A DNA stretch of 64,000 nucleotides from Posidoniimonas polymericola (GTDB lineage: Bacteria > Planctomycetota > Planctomycetia > Pirellulales > Lacipirellulaceae): contig NZ_SJPO01000003.1 of the NCBI RefSeq assembly GCF_007859935.1, forward strand, positions 1 to 64,000, in the 5' to 3' direction. The translations under genes and the position numbers were made by a program. Below are positions 53,500 to 62,415 of this stretch, piece after piece (the stretch's first letter is position 1; each line of letters begins with the position of its first letter). The notes beneath the pieces were generated by a model. That model searched no databases, was not told where the DNA came from, and saw only the letters and a list, made by a program, of their open reading frames with translations.

Positions 53500-53515
53500 G
53501 GCGGAAATTTCCGCC
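53500..53515. promoter_or_regulatory. 16-bp perfect palindrome upstream of the ECF promoter
   Basis: GGCGGAAATTTCCGCC, 9 bases upstream of the GGAACTT element. The position and symmetry suit a dimeric activator or repressor site, or it may belong to the 3' end of the gene ending at 53587. Confidence 0.4.
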
Positions 53516-53586
53516 ATTAGCCGCAGCAGCCCCGATTCTCCCGCTAGCCGGGGCGCCCTGTCAAACGGCCCCAGGCCCGAGAGCGG

Positions 53587-54387
53587 CTATCGCATCTCCT
53601 CCGCCCAGACGTGCACCTCGTACGGCGGCATGATGTCCTTGATCATCTGAGTCGTGACCGAGCTGCGGTCGTGGGCCGAAATCGCGCCCATGATCCCCTT
53701 GCCCGAGAGGGTCGCCGAGATGAAGCAGTCGCCCTGCGAGAAAACCAGCCGTGGCAGGATCTCCAGGCCGTGCGGGCCGCTGGGATGGAAGTCCTTCTCG
53801 AACGCCGCATGGGTCGCCTCCTCGCCCGAGGACGCCAGCAGGTCGGCGTACTTCTGGCGGGCGGTCATGAAGAGGTCGCGGTACTTGTCGGATTTGAGCT
53901 CCTGCTCGATCTGGGCGGCGAGCTTCACCTTCGCGCTCCCCTCGGGGTGCTTGAGCTCGAACTCGACCTCGCGGGTGGTGTGCAGCAAGCGGCCGATGCC
54001 CGCCTCGCGGCAAGTGGTGGTGATCTTGGCGTCGTAGATATCGCTGTTGACGGTCTTGATAATGGTCACCCCGTGCGGGTCCTTGTGCATGACGCCGCGG
54101 AAGTGAGTCTCTTGGCCCGGCACGCTGCCGAGTTCCTTGTACTCCTTGCGGAGCTCACGGGCCGCGGCGGCTGGCGGCAGCTCGGCGATCTCCCGCCACA
54201 CCCGTTCGAGCTTCTCCCGCTCCAGCTGGTCGATCCGCGGGTTCCGCAAGCTGTCTTCGACCGGGTGCCCGCCAGGGGCGACGGCAGGGGCCAGGCAGCA
54301 GACAATCAGCAACGCGAGGGCAGGCGAACGCACGGCGGTCTCCGGTATCGGGAGGGGCCTAGAAGGCGGGTGGTTTTCGACCGACAA
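53587..54387 (-). CDS. Hypothetical exported protein
   Basis: 266 residues. Hydrophobic N-terminal segment (SPALALLIVCCLAPAVAPGG) after a Pro-rich n-region looks like a signal peptide. The rest is a mixed alpha/beta domain: DQLEREKLERVWREIAELPP, ETHFRGVMHKDPHGVTIIKT, GRLLHTTREVEFELKHPEGS, ILPRLVFSQGDCFISATLSG, DIMPPYEVHVWAEEMR. No family recognised and no catalytic motif. It lies alone between the phosphate operon and the ECF sigma unit, in the same orientation as both. The ATG at 54387 may be upstream of the real start. Confidence 0.6.
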   Translation of the reverse strand: MSVENHPPSRPLPIPETAVRSPALALLIVCCLAPAVAPGGHPVEDSLRNPRIDQLEREKLERVWREIAELPPAAAARELRKEYKELGSVPGQETHFRGVMHKDPHGVTIIKTVNSDIYDAKITTTCREAGIGRLLHTTREVEFELKHPEGSAKVKLAAQIEQELKSDKYRDLFMTARQKYADLLASSGEEATHAAFEKDFHPSGPHGLEILPRLVFSQGDCFISATLSGKGIMGAISAHDRSSVTTQMIKDIMPPYEVHVWAEEMR

Positions 54388-54771
54388 GCGTAGGTCACCC
54401 GCGGCGGTTTGCCGGAGTCAACTCGCGATTTCCGGAACGAGCGCCAAAATCGCTAGATTCTGGACTCACACCCGACTGCGGGCGCCGCAGCAGGTACCGG
54501 CGGAAGTCGTTGGAGGAATGCTTGCGCTTTGCGACGTCTGCAACTGCGCGCTTCTGTAGGCTGCTATTGGGGGCGCGGAGCCGCGGCGTCAACTAAAGAA
54601 CCACCGCCGCTGGCTTCCTGCCGGCGGCGGTAGTCTTGGAAAGGAAGCTGGCATGTTGGTTCTGCCGCCGTTGATTCTGCAAATGAGGGCCATCGAGTCA
54701 AGCAGTTTGACGCGTGCTGCTGGCGAGCGGCTGGGCAGCAAGCCGCTGGGGGGAGCCGCGGCCCGCAGCCG
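54388..54771. other. 384-base intergenic region between phoB and a hypothetical gene
   Basis: Contains the terminator-like hairpin at 54603-54631 downstream of phoB and must hold the promoter of the gene starting at 54387. No further gene or repeat seen. Confidence 0.5.
54603..54631 (-). terminator. Terminator-like hairpin after the pst-pho operon
   Basis: ACCGCCGC (54603-54610) pairs with GCGGCGGT (54624-54631), with additional GG/CC pairs inside. The minus strand continues GGTTCTTTAG, a weak U-tract. It lies about 140 bases beyond the phoB stop. Confidence 0.55.
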
Positions 54772-55470
54772 CTACTCGCTGCTGGCCGGGTCGCGGAGGC
54801 GGTAACCAATGCCGCGGACCGTTTCGACAAGCTCGGCGTACCCGCCCATCTTTTTGCGGAGGGCACGGATGTGCACGTCGATGGTCCGCTCGAGGACCAG
54901 CGAGTCGCCGCCGAGCGCCGAGTCGATCAACTCCGAGCGGGAGAACACGCGGCCCGGCTGGCGGAGCAGGGTCTCGAGCAGTCCGAACTCGCTGGGGGTC
55001 AGGTCGAGCGGCTGGTCGCCGGCCGTACAGCGGTGCCGCTCGCGGTCGATGAGGATGCCCTGGCTGACGATCACCTCGTCGTGCTGGGATTCTCCCTGGC
55101 GGCGGCGGAGGAGGGCGCGGATCCGCTCGAGCAGCACCTTCACGCTGAACGGCTTGGTGACGTAGTCGTCGGCGCCGACCGAGAAGCCGGCCACCTGGTC
55201 GGTCTCTTCGGCCTTGGCGGTCAGCATCAGCACCAGCATCTGCCGGGTGACCGGGTCGGCGCGGAGCCGGCGGCAGATCTCCAGCCCGTCGACGACTGGC
55301 AGCATCAGGTCGAGCACGACCAGGTCGGGGGTCTTGAGCTTGGCCTGGTTGAGGCCGTCCTGCCCGTTAAGGGCGACCACGGTCTCGTAGCCATCCTGGC
55401 GGAGGTTGTAGTCGAGCACGTCCGCCAGCGAGCGGTCGTCTTCGACAATCAGGATGCGGTTCTTGCTCAT
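54772..55470 (-). CDS. phoB: Phosphate-regulon response regulator PhoB
   Basis: 232 residues, OmpR/PhoB family. The receiver domain has the acidic pair in ILIVEDDRSL, phospho-acceptor Asp54 in LVVLDLMLPVVDG, Thr in LMLTAKAEET and Lys106 in YVTKPFSVK. The C-terminal winged helix contains LTPSEFGLLETLLRQPGRVF and the recognition-helix region RTIDVHIRALRKKMG, ending with VRGIGYRL. Linkage to pst and phoU and similarity through both domains support PhoB over other OmpR-type regulators. Last gene of the operon, 15 bases after phoU. Its likely binding site is the repeat cluster at 60175-60203, and its kinase is the PhoR-like gene at the right edge. Confidence 0.92.
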   Translation of the reverse strand: MSKNRILIVEDDRSLADVLDYNLRQDGYETVVALNGQDGLNQAKLKTPDLVVLDLMLPVVDGLEICRRLRADPVTRQMLVLMLTAKAEETDQVAGFSVGADDYVTKPFSVKVLLERIRALLRRRQGESQHDEVIVSQGILIDRERHRCTAGDQPLDLTPSEFGLLETLLRQPGRVFSRSELIDSALGGDSLVLERTIDVHIRALRKKMGGYAELVETVRGIGYRLRDPASSE

Positions 55471-55485
55471 GGACGCGGTGGGTAA

Positions 55486-56160
55486 CTAGAACTCGGCGCC
55501 TGCCTGGCGGTGACGGTGTCGGGCGATCTCGCCCTCCACAAGGTACATGACGTCCTCGGCGATGTTCGTGGCGTGGTCGGCGATCCGCTCGAGGTGCCGC
55601 GTGGCGGAGAACAGGTGCACGGCGGGCTCGACCAGGCTCGGCTGGGCCTGCATCACCGCGTGCAGCTCGTTGATCACGTCATGGTTGAGGTCGTCGACGA
55701 TGTCGTCGCGTTTGCCGACCGCGCGGGCGGCGTCGGCGTCGAGCTCCACGAAGGCGTCCAGGGCGTCGCGGACCATCTCGATCGTGACGCTGGTCATTTC
55801 GTCCAGGCCGGCGGGGGCCGGCACCACCGGCAGCTCGGCCATGGAGCGGACCCGCTCGCCGATATTGACCGCCAGGTCGCCGATGCGCTCGAGGTCGGCG
55901 TTGATCTTCAGGATGGTCGCCACCCGCCGCAGGTCGGTCGCGACCGGCTGATGCAGCGCCAGGATCTTCAGGCACTCTTCTTCAATCCGCACCTCGCGGG
56001 CGTTGACCTTCGGCTCCAGCGCGGCGAGGTCGCTGAGCGCCTCGGTCGACTGGTCACGCAGGCAGCGGGTCGCGGTGCGGATCATGTCCTCGACAATCGA
56101 CGACTGCGCAAGGACGTCGCGTTCGAGGAGTTCGAGGTCGCGTTCGAGGTGTTTGGACAT
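55486..56160 (-). CDS. phoU: Phosphate signalling and transport regulator PhoU
   Basis: 224 residues, all-helical two-bundle protein. The repeated PhoU motifs are visible: metal-binding EERCLKILALHQPVATDLR-like segment (EECLKILALHQPVATDLRRV, followed by DLERIGDLAVNIGERV) and the second copy HLFSATRHLERIADHATNIA, with the D/E-R-I-x-D-x-A-x-N-I signature in both. PhoU conveys PstSCAB status to PhoR and restrains phosphate uptake. Standard length. It is 56 bases after pstB. Confidence 0.93.
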   Translation of the reverse strand: MSKHLERDLELLERDVLAQSSIVEDMIRTATRCLRDQSTEALSDLAALEPKVNAREVRIEEECLKILALHQPVATDLRRVATILKINADLERIGDLAVNIGERVRSMAELPVVPAPAGLDEMTSVTIEMVRDALDAFVELDADAARAVGKRDDIVDDLNHDVINELHAVMQAQPSLVEPAVHLFSATRHLERIADHATNIAEDVMYLVEGEIARHRHRQAGAEF

Positions 56161-56216
56161 GCAGCGGGCAGGTAGGGGGACAGTTGGGCTTCGGCGACGG
56201 GGCGGACGCGGCGTCG

Positions 56217-57134
56217 CTAGCCAAAGCGGCCGGTGATGTAGTCCTCGGTCTGCTTCCTGGTTGGGTTGGTGAAGAGCTCGTTGGTGCGGCCGGCCTCGAC
56301 CAGTTCGCCCTGGAAGAAGAACGCCGTCTGGTCCGAGACCCGGGCCGCCTGCTGCATGTTGTGCGTCACGATGACGATGGTGTAGCGGTCCTTAAGCTCG
56401 AAGATCAGGTCCTCGATCCGCGCGGTCGAAGCCGGGTCGAGCGCCGAAGCGGGCTCGTCCATCAGCAGCACCTCGGGGTTGGTCGCCAGCGCCCGGGCGA
56501 TGCAGAGCCGCTGCTGCTGGCCGCCGGATAGCGCCAGGGCGGAGTCGTTCAGGCGGTCCTTGACCTCGTTCCACAAGGCGGCGCGTTCCAGGCACTGCTC
56601 GGCAATCTCCATCAGCCGCCCCTTGTTCCGCAGGCCGGCGACCTTGGGGCCGTAGATCACGTTCTCCAGGATCGACTTCGGGAACGGGTTGGACTTCTGA
56701 AACACCATGCCGACCCGCTTGCGGAGCGAGACCACGTCCACCCGCGGCGCGTTGATGTCGTGGTCGTCGAGCAGGATGTCGCCCTCCAGGCGGGTCCCCT
56801 CGATCATGTCGTTCATGCGGTTCATGCACCGCAGGAAGGTGCTCTTGCCGCAGCCCGACGGGCCGATGAACGCGGTGACGCAGTGCTCCGGGATCTTCAG
56901 GTTGATGTCGAACAGCGCCTGACTGGCGCCGTAGAAGAAGTTCAGCGAGCTGACAGAGATCTTCGGCGCCGACGCGGCCAGCTCGTCCGCGGAGCGGGAC
57001 GTGCGGGCGTGGGCCATCCGGGGCGGCTTGAGTCCGGTGCGGTTCGGTTCGGCAGGCAAGGCGTTGACGCTCATGTTGCGGTTTGGCGTTGACGTTGCGC
57101 GGGGATAGAGAGGGGGAGTGGCGGGGGTCACCAT
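56217..57134 (-). CDS. pstB: Phosphate ABC transporter ATP-binding protein PstB
   Basis: 305 residues. Walker [11 protein letters not shown]-loop [16 protein letters not shown] signature [15 protein letters not shown], Walker [14 protein letters not shown] and H-switch VTHNM are all intact. An N-terminal extension of about 55 residues precedes the usual start ([20 protein letters not shown]). The ATG at 57134 overlaps the pstA stop (ATGGTGA) with AGAGG a few bases upstream, so it is kept. ATGs at 57074 and 57017 would give a more standard length. It energises phosphate import through PstA/PstC. Confidence 0.94.
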   Translation of the reverse strand: MVTPATPPLYPRATSTPNRNMSVNALPAEPNRTGLKPPRMAHARTSRSADELAASAPKISVSSLNFFYGASQALFDINLKIPEHCVTAFIGPSGCGKSTFLRCMNRMNDMIEGTRLEGDILLDDHDINAPRVDVVSLRKRVGMVFQKSNPFPKSILENVIYGPKVAGLRNKGRLMEIAEQCLERAALWNEVKDRLNDSALALSGGQQQRLCIARALATNPEVLLMDEPASALDPASTARIEDLIFELKDRYTIVIVTHNMQQAARVSDQTAFFFQGELVEAGRTNELFTNPTRKQTEDYITGRFG

Positions 57135-58153
57135 CGGATCCTCTGACCGTAGTAGTAGCGGACCCAGACCGCTACCGCGTTCATCATGATTAGCACCGCC
57201 AGCAGCACCAGGATTGCCGCCGAGGCGAGGGCGTGGAACTCGGCCTGCGGCCGCGAGGCCCAGTTGTAGATCTGCAGCGGCAGCGCCGTGAATTCTGAGT
57301 ACGCCGACTTGGGCGTGTAGCTAATGAATCCGACCGCTCCGACCGCCACCAGGGGGGCGGCCTCGCCGAGGGCCCGAGAGATCGCCAGGATCACGCCGGT
57401 CATCATGCCGGGCAGGGCGGCCGGCAATACCTGCCGCCAAGTGGTTTGCCACTTCGTGGCGCCCAGGGCGTAGCTCGCCTGGCGGATCGATTTGGGCACG
57501 GCCCGCAGCGCCTCCTGCGAGGCGAGGATCACGATCGGCAGCACCACCAGGCTGAGCGTCAGCGCGCCGGACAATATCACACGCCCCAGCGACAACCCGA
57601 CCAGGAACTCGCCGCCCGGCGCTTGCAGGGACACCGCGCGGACGAACACGCCCAGTCCCAGGATGCCGTAGACGATCGACGGCACGCCGGCCAAGTTGGC
57701 GATGTTGAGCTGCACCAGCCGCTTCCACCGCGTCGCGGCGGCGTATTCTTCCAGGTACACCGCCGCCCCGACTCCGGCCGGCACCGAGAGCAGCGCCGTC
57801 AGGCCGATCAGCCACAGGCTGCCGAAGATCGCGGGGTTCACGCCCGCGTCGGCCGGCCGCCGCGAGGGCCCCTCCGCCAGGAACCGCCAGCCGCGCTGCC
57901 AGTACTCGGCGGAGAACAACGCGCCGACGCGAGTGCCGAGGCCCTCCAGGGTAGACTTGCCCTCGAGCGCGGCGCGGGTCTCGGCCGGCAGGAAGGCGTC
58001 GTACGCGTTGACGGCCACCGTGGCCAGCAGGCCGAACAGGATTGCCAGGCACAGCAGCGTGGCGCCGCCGCACAGCAGGCCGAACACGCGCGAGGTCCAC
58101 TGACGCCGACGCAGCAGGGCGTCGTCTTCGGGGCTGGCGAGCGGAGAGGTCAT
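57128..58153 (-). CDS. pstA: Phosphate ABC transporter permease PstA
   Basis: 341 residues with about six membrane segments (for example [75 protein letters not shown]). The permease EAA-like loop is [20 protein letters not shown] followed by [20 protein letters not shown]. The periplasmic loop after the first helix is longer than in E. coli. ATG at 58153 overlaps the pstC stop (ATGA); the long upstream frame is a shadow of pstC. Confidence 0.93.
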   Translation of the reverse strand: MTSPLASPEDDALLRRRQWTSRVFGLLCGGATLLCLAILFGLLATVAVNAYDAFLPAETRAALEGKSTLEGLGTRVGALFSAEYWQRGWRFLAEGPSRRPADAGVNPAIFGSLWLIGLTALLSVPAGVGAAVYLEEYAAATRWKRLVQLNIANLAGVPSIVYGILGLGVFVRAVSLQAPGGEFLVGLSLGRVILSGALTLSLVVLPIVILASQEALRAVPKSIRQASYALGATKWQTTWRQVLPAALPGMMTGVILAISRALGEAAPLVAVGAVGFISYTPKSAYSEFTALPLQIYNWASRPQAEFHALASAAILVLLAVLIMMNAVAVWVRYYYGQRIRW

Positions 58154-59097
58154 TCGTACTGCTCCCGCATCCGGTTGATGATCCATTGGGCCAGCACGTT
58201 GAGCGCCATGGTCGAGATGAACAGCGTCAGGCCGACCGCGAAGATCGCGCGGTACTCGGGCGTGCCCGAGGGCGTGTCGCCGGAGCTGACCTGCACGATG
58301 TAGGCGGTCATGGTCTGCACGGCCTCGAGCGGGTTGAGCGTGCGGTTGGGCTGGGCGCCGGCCGCGAGCGTGACGGCCATGGTCTCGCCGATGGCGCGGG
58401 ACACGGCCAGCAGCACCGAGGCGACAATGCCGGACAGCGCCGCGGGGACGATCACCTTCACGGTGACGTCGAACTTGGTGGCCCCTAGGGCGTAGGCCGC
58501 CTCGCGGAGCGCGCCCGGCACGCTCCGCAGCACGTCCTCGCTCAGCGAGACGATCATCGGCAGGATCATGAATCCCACCACGATGCTGGCGCTCGCCGCG
58601 CTGTAGATGCTGTCGGTGTGGAACCACGCCTTGATGATTGGCGACACGGTTGTCACCGCCACCACGCCGTACACCACCGAGGGGATGCCGGCGAGCACCT
58701 CGAGCAGCGGCTTGACGGTCTCGCGGACCGCGGGCGAGGCGTACTCGCTCAGGTAGATCGCCGTGCCCAGGCCGATCGGCGCGGCGATCAGGATCGCCCC
58801 GCCGGTGACCAGCAGGGTGCCGCAGAACAGCGGCTGGATGCCGAAGTGCTTGTCGCGGAACAGCGGCGACCACTCGCTGGCGGTCAGGAACTCGACCAGG
58901 CTCACCTCGCGGAAGAACTGCAGCGACTCGACCATCAGCACCACCACGATGCCCAGGGTTGTCAGCACCGAGACCCCCGCGCACAGCCACAGCACCCAGT
59001 AGATGGCGCCCTCCCACACCGCGCGCGACTTCGCGCCGCTGCTGCGATGCAGCGAGTCAGCGGGAATCGCGTCGGGTGTGGCGGTGGTGGAGGTCAA
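58150..59097 (-). CDS. pstC: Phosphate ABC transporter permease PstC
   Basis: 315 residues. Membrane helices (ISVL-type first helix VLWLCAGVSVLTTLGIVVVL, then LLVTGGAILIAAPIGLGTAI, and later ALSGIVASVLLAVSRAIGET). The conserved EAA-like loop is REAAYALGATKFDVTVKVIV. EWSPLFRDKHFGIQPLFCGT is the expected PstC periplasmic segment. It pairs with PstA to form the channel. It starts 10 bases after the pstS stop. Confidence 0.93.
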   Translation of the reverse strand: MTSTTATPDAIPADSLHRSSGAKSRAVWEGAIYWVLWLCAGVSVLTTLGIVVVLMVESLQFFREVSLVEFLTASEWSPLFRDKHFGIQPLFCGTLLVTGGAILIAAPIGLGTAIYLSEYASPAVRETVKPLLEVLAGIPSVVYGVVAVTTVSPIIKAWFHTDSIYSAASASIVVGFMILPMIVSLSEDVLRSVPGALREAAYALGATKFDVTVKVIVPAALSGIVASVLLAVSRAIGETMAVTLAAGAQPNRTLNPLEAVQTMTAYIVQVSSGDTPSGTPEYRAIFAVGLTLFISTMALNVLAQWIINRMREQYE

Positions 59098-59107
59098 GCG
59101 GGGGTCC

Positions 59108-60073
59108 CTACTCGGCGGCCGCTTCGGCCGGGGCTTCGGCGGGTGTTTCGGCCGGAGAGAGCGCGGCGTTGAGGGTGGTCTCGTTCTCCTGGGCGACGTC
59201 CTCGGGCACCGGCACGTAGCCGACTTCTTTCGACAACGCCGCGGCCTGAGCCATGTAGAACTTCACGAACTCGGCGACCTCCGGCCGCTTCAGCGACTCG
59301 AGGTTGACGTAGATGTACAGCGGCCGGGCCAGCGGCGAGTACGTGCCGTCCATCACCGTTTCCATCGAGGGCTTTACCGGGCCGTCTCCGCCGTCGACGG
59401 CCACCAGCTTCAGCTTGTCCTGGTTCTCCAGGTAGTAGGCGAAGCCGAAGTAGCCCAGGGCGTGCTCGTTGCCCGCGACGCCGTTGACGATGGTGTTGTC
59501 GTCCTCGCTGGCGCCGTAGTCGGAGCGGCTCGCCTTGGTCTCGCCGACGATCTCCTCGGTGAAGTAGTCGAACGTGCCGGAGTCGGTGCCGGGGCCGTAC
59601 AGCACGAGGTCTTCCTCGGGCCAGTCGGGGTTCACGTCGCTCCACTTCTTGGCCGGGTTCTCGGGCTGCCAGATCTGCTTCAGTTCTTCGACCGTCAGGC
59701 TGTCGACCGAATCGTTCTTCGGGTGGATGACCACGGCCAGGCCGTCGTAGGCGACCGACAGCTCAATGAACTCGATGCCGGCCGCTTTGCACTTCTCGGC
59801 CTCGGCCTCCTTCATGCCACGCGAGGCGTCGCAGATGTCGATCTCGCCCGCGGCGAACTTCTTCATGCCGCCGCCGGTGCCGGAGAAACCAACCGCGACC
59901 TTCACGCCGGGGTTCTTGGCGCTGAACTCTTCCGCGACCGCTTCGCTTACTGGGTAGACCGTGCTCGAGCCGTCGATGCTGATCTGCTTCTCGGCCGCGG
60001 GGGGCTGGCAACCGGTGTTGCTGGCGAGCAGGGCGGCTCCAAGAGTGAGGGCGTGGAAACGAGAGAATTTCAT
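59108..60073 (-). CDS. pstS: Phosphate-binding protein PstS
   Basis: 321 residues. Signal sequence with a cysteine at the cleavage site ([20 protein letters not shown]), probably a lipoprotein though the lipobox is not canonical. The PstS/SphX-type phosphate-binding body starts [20 protein letters not shown], with [36 protein letters not shown] and [20 protein letters not shown] supplying Ser, Thr, Gly and Asp contacts seen in the family. The C-terminus ends in an Ala/Pro/Glu tail ([16 protein letters not shown]) that may be disordered. The ATG at 60073 begins the signal peptide; the much longer upstream frame includes the Pho-box region and is rejected. First gene of pstSCAB-phoU-phoB. Confidence 0.93.
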   Translation of the reverse strand: MKFSRFHALTLGAALLASNTGCQPPAAEKQISIDGSSTVYPVSEAVAEEFSAKNPGVKVAVGFSGTGGGMKKFAAGEIDICDASRGMKEAEAEKCKAAGIEFIELSVAYDGLAVVIHPKNDSVDSLTVEELKQIWQPENPAKKWSDVNPDWPEEDLVLYGPGTDSGTFDYFTEEIVGETKASRSDYGASEDDNTIVNGVAGNEHALGYFGFAYYLENQDKLKLVAVDGGDGPVKPSMETVMDGTYSPLARPLYIYVNLESLKRPEVAEFVKFYMAQAAALSKEVGYVPVPEDVAQENETTLNAALSPAETPAEAPAEAAAE

Positions 60074-60174
60074 TTGGGAATCGACTTTCCTGGAAGAACC
60101 TGGACGCAGAAGGATTCGCCCCGCACGGGGCCCGACGACCCAACGTCGCGCGAGCCGCCAGCCTACTTCTGGAT

Positions 60175-60203
60175 TGTGAAGAATGTGTGAAGGTTCTGTG
60201 ATG
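60175..60203 (-). promoter_or_regulatory. Three tandem Pho-box-like repeats upstream of pstS
   Basis: On the plus strand TGTGAAG at 60175-60181, TGTGAAG at 60186-60192 and TGTGATG at 60197-60203; the spacing is exactly 11 bases. On the coding strand this reads CATCACA-N4-CTTCACA-N4-CTTCACA, the one-turn periodicity of PhoB sites. It lies 102-130 bases upstream of the pstS ATG. No strong -10 was recognised downstream (best GTAGGCT). The rest of the 370-base gap 60074-60443 shows no gene. Confidence 0.65.
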
Positions 60204-60443
60204 GTCCTGGGGGCAGATTTGGCCAAACAGGCTTCCCGGGGGAAGATGCTAGCGAAATCGGGGAGTTTGCGGCCCTCTCGCGGCCGGCCGAGATGAGGCG
60301 GCGGCTTCCCGAGTGCATGCGGATGACCGTATTCGCGATCCACGACGCTGGCAATCCGGCCGAATCGACATCGCCCGGCCGGCGGCAACCGCCTAGACTC
60401 TCGGCTGTTGTTATCCGCACCTCATCGCTGGAAATCGGTCCCC

Positions 60444-61574
60444 ATGCGAGTCCTCCTGGCAACGTGCTCGCTGGTCGCCAGCGGCGGCGTCGAGACCCAC
60501 GTGCAGGACCTCGCGCGGCAGCTGATTGCGCGGGGCCATTGGCCGGTGGTGTTTGCCCCCAGGCTTGGGGCTTTCAGCCAGCGGCTGCGCGAGCAATCGA
60601 TCCCGGTTCTCGACGACCTGACTCTGCTGGCCGACCGGCCCGATGTGATTCATGGGCACTATGGGCTTTCGCTGCTGGCCGCGATGCTGCGGTTCCCGAC
60701 CGCCCCCGCGGTGCAGACCTGCCACGCTTGGCACTGGCGCGGCGACGTCCCGCCCAACCTGCCCAACGTTCGGCGCCGGATCGCGGTCGACATGCTGTGC
60801 CGCGAGCGGCTGGTGTGCGGTTTCGGATACCGAGAGGACGAGATCGACCTGCTGCTGAACGGCGTCGACCTCGAGCGCTTTGCTCGGCGGCGTGCGCCCG
60901 CGCGGCGGCCGCAGCGGGCCGCGGTGTTTGGCAATTACCTCTCTGAGAACGCCGCCGAGCCGATTATCTCGGCGTGCCGGCAGGCCGGGATTGCGGTCGA
61001 CCTGATCGGCCGCCGCTTCGGCGCGGACTGCGCCGAACCCGAGCGGCGACTGCCCGACTACGACGTCGTGTTCGCCAAGGGCCGCTGCGCCTGGGAGGCG
61101 TTGGCGAGCGGCTGCGCCGTGGTGGTGGCCGACGCCGCCGGGCTGGGGCCGTTGGTCACCAGCGCCGACTTGCAGCAGCAGCGGCTCCGCAACTTCGGCA
61201 GGCGGCTGCTGGTCGATCCGCTGACGCTCGCGGGCGTCGCGGCGCGGCTAGCGCGGTACGACCCCGACGACGCCGCGCTCGTTGCCGAGCGGGTTCGGAG
61301 GGAGAATTCGTTGGAGCTGATGGTCGACCAGCTGCTAGCTATCTACGACGACGCGATCCACGACGAAGCGCCGCGTATCGCGGTCGACGAACACGCCCGC
61401 CTGGCCGAGTACGCCGAGCGGCTGTGCCGCGAGCTGGCTGTCGACGAGCCCCGCCCGATATCGGCGGGGCGGCGGCTCCGCAAGCAGGCGACCGCGCGGG
61501 CCGACCGCTTCGCCCGGCAGGCGGTCCGCACGCTCAAGACCCCCTGGAACAAGCTGCGAGGACGGGCCACCTGA
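60444..61574 (+). CDS. Glycosyltransferase, GT4-like
   Basis: 376 residues, cytoplasmic. The N-terminus MRVLLATCSLVASGGVETHV then QDLARQLIARGHWPVVFAPR has the glycine-rich acceptor loop of GT4 (GT-B fold) enzymes. VIHGHYGLSLLAAML and the C-terminal YDVVFAKGRCAWEALASGCA, VVVADAAGLGPLV have the donor-binding Glu (WEAL, equivalent to the second Glu of the EX7E motif). Middle of the protein is divergent. The last 60 residues are basic (RRLRKQATARADRFARQAVR) and may contact membrane. Start at ATG 60444; the frame begins a little earlier at 60408. Likely adds sugar to a surface polysaccharide or lipid. It is 31 bases ahead of a PIG-L-like gene, a common pairing. Confidence 0.75.
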   Translation: MRVLLATCSLVASGGVETHVQDLARQLIARGHWPVVFAPRLGAFSQRLREQSIPVLDDLTLLADRPDVIHGHYGLSLLAAMLRFPTAPAVQTCHAWHWRGDVPPNLPNVRRRIAVDMLCRERLVCGFGYREDEIDLLLNGVDLERFARRRAPARRPQRAAVFGNYLSENAAEPIISACRQAGIAVDLIGRRFGADCAEPERRLPDYDVVFAKGRCAWEALASGCAVVVADAAGLGPLVTSADLQQQRLRNFGRRLLVDPLTLAGVAARLARYDPDDAALVAERVRRENSLELMVDQLLAIYDDAIHDEAPRIAVDEHARLAEYAERLCRELAVDEPRPISAGRRLRKQATARADRFARQAVRTLKTPWNKLRGRAT

Positions 61575-61605
61575 ACCGCGAACGCAGGGCCGCCCGACGA
61601 TCACC

Positions 61606-62415
61606 ATGCCACACGACAACGCACCGCCGCCCGGCCGCCCGCTGCTGGCTATCGCCCACCCCGGCCACGAGCTCCGTGTGCTGCACTGGTGCGAGATCGC
61701 CCGGCCCGATGTCGCGGTGCTGACCGACGGCTCGGGCCACGGCGGGGAGTCGCGGGTGTACCGCACTAAGCAGTGGGTCGAGCAGAACGGCGGGCGGATG
61801 ACCGGCTTCTGCGCGCCGCTGACCGACCGCCAGCTGTACGAAGCGGTGCTGGGCGGCGACCTGACGTTGCTGAAGACTACCACGGAGAGCCTGGCTGAGG
61901 TGATCGCCGCGGGCGGCTACGACTACGTCGTGGGCGACGCCCCCGAGGGCGCCATCATGGGGCACGACGTGTTCCGCGCGGTGCTCGACGCGGCGTTAAT
62001 TCTCGCCCGCCGCGCCACGGGTCGGCCGCTGGCGAGCTACGATTTCCCCCTCGAGGCGACCCCCGGATCGGTCCGCCCCGAGCTAGCCGACCGTGCCTGC
62101 TTCATCCATCTCGACGACGCGGCGGTCGATCGGAAGATCGAGGTCGGGATGGCGTACGAGGAGATCCGCGGCGAAGTCGTGCGCGCGGTCGAGACCTACG
62201 GCCGCGAGGCGTTCGCGGTCGAGTGTCTGCGGCCATCGCTCACGGAGTCGGGGCTGGCGGCGTTCGAGGGCGCGGCCGACTACGAGCGTCACGGCGAGCA
62301 GCAGGTCGCCCGCGGCCGCTACACCGAGGTGGTCCGCCACGCCGAGCACGTCGCGCCGCTGACCGCGGGTCTGCGGCAGTGGGCGGGCGGGGCCCGGCTG
62401 CAGCCGGTTCGCTAG
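61606..62415 (+). CDS. PIG-L/LmbE-like protein with altered active-site motif
   Basis: 269 residues. Opens LLAIAHPGHELRVLHWCEIA, where typical PIG-L deacetylases have AHPDDE. Thus the general-base Asp is Gly and the metal-ligand Asp is His. TDGSGHGGESRVYRTK follows, as in PIG-L (TxGxxGxxxxxR), and a later His (GAIMGHDVFRAVLDAA) is at the position of the third metal ligand. It may bind zinc through three His, or be a non-deacetylase. The length is normal. It is the second gene of a two-gene unit with the glycosyltransferase. Its stop overlaps the convergent phoR stop by 3 bases (CTAG). Confidence 0.62.
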   Translation: MPHDNAPPPGRPLLAIAHPGHELRVLHWCEIARPDVAVLTDGSGHGGESRVYRTKQWVEQNGGRMTGFCAPLTDRQLYEAVLGGDLTLLKTTTESLAEVIAAGGYDYVVGDAPEGAIMGHDVFRAVLDAALILARRATGRPLASYDFPLEATPGSVRPELADRACFIHLDDAAVDRKIEVGMAYEEIRGEVVRAVETYGREAFAVECLRPSLTESGLAAFEGAADYERHGEQQVARGRYTEVVRHAEHVAPLTAGLRQWAGGARLQPVR

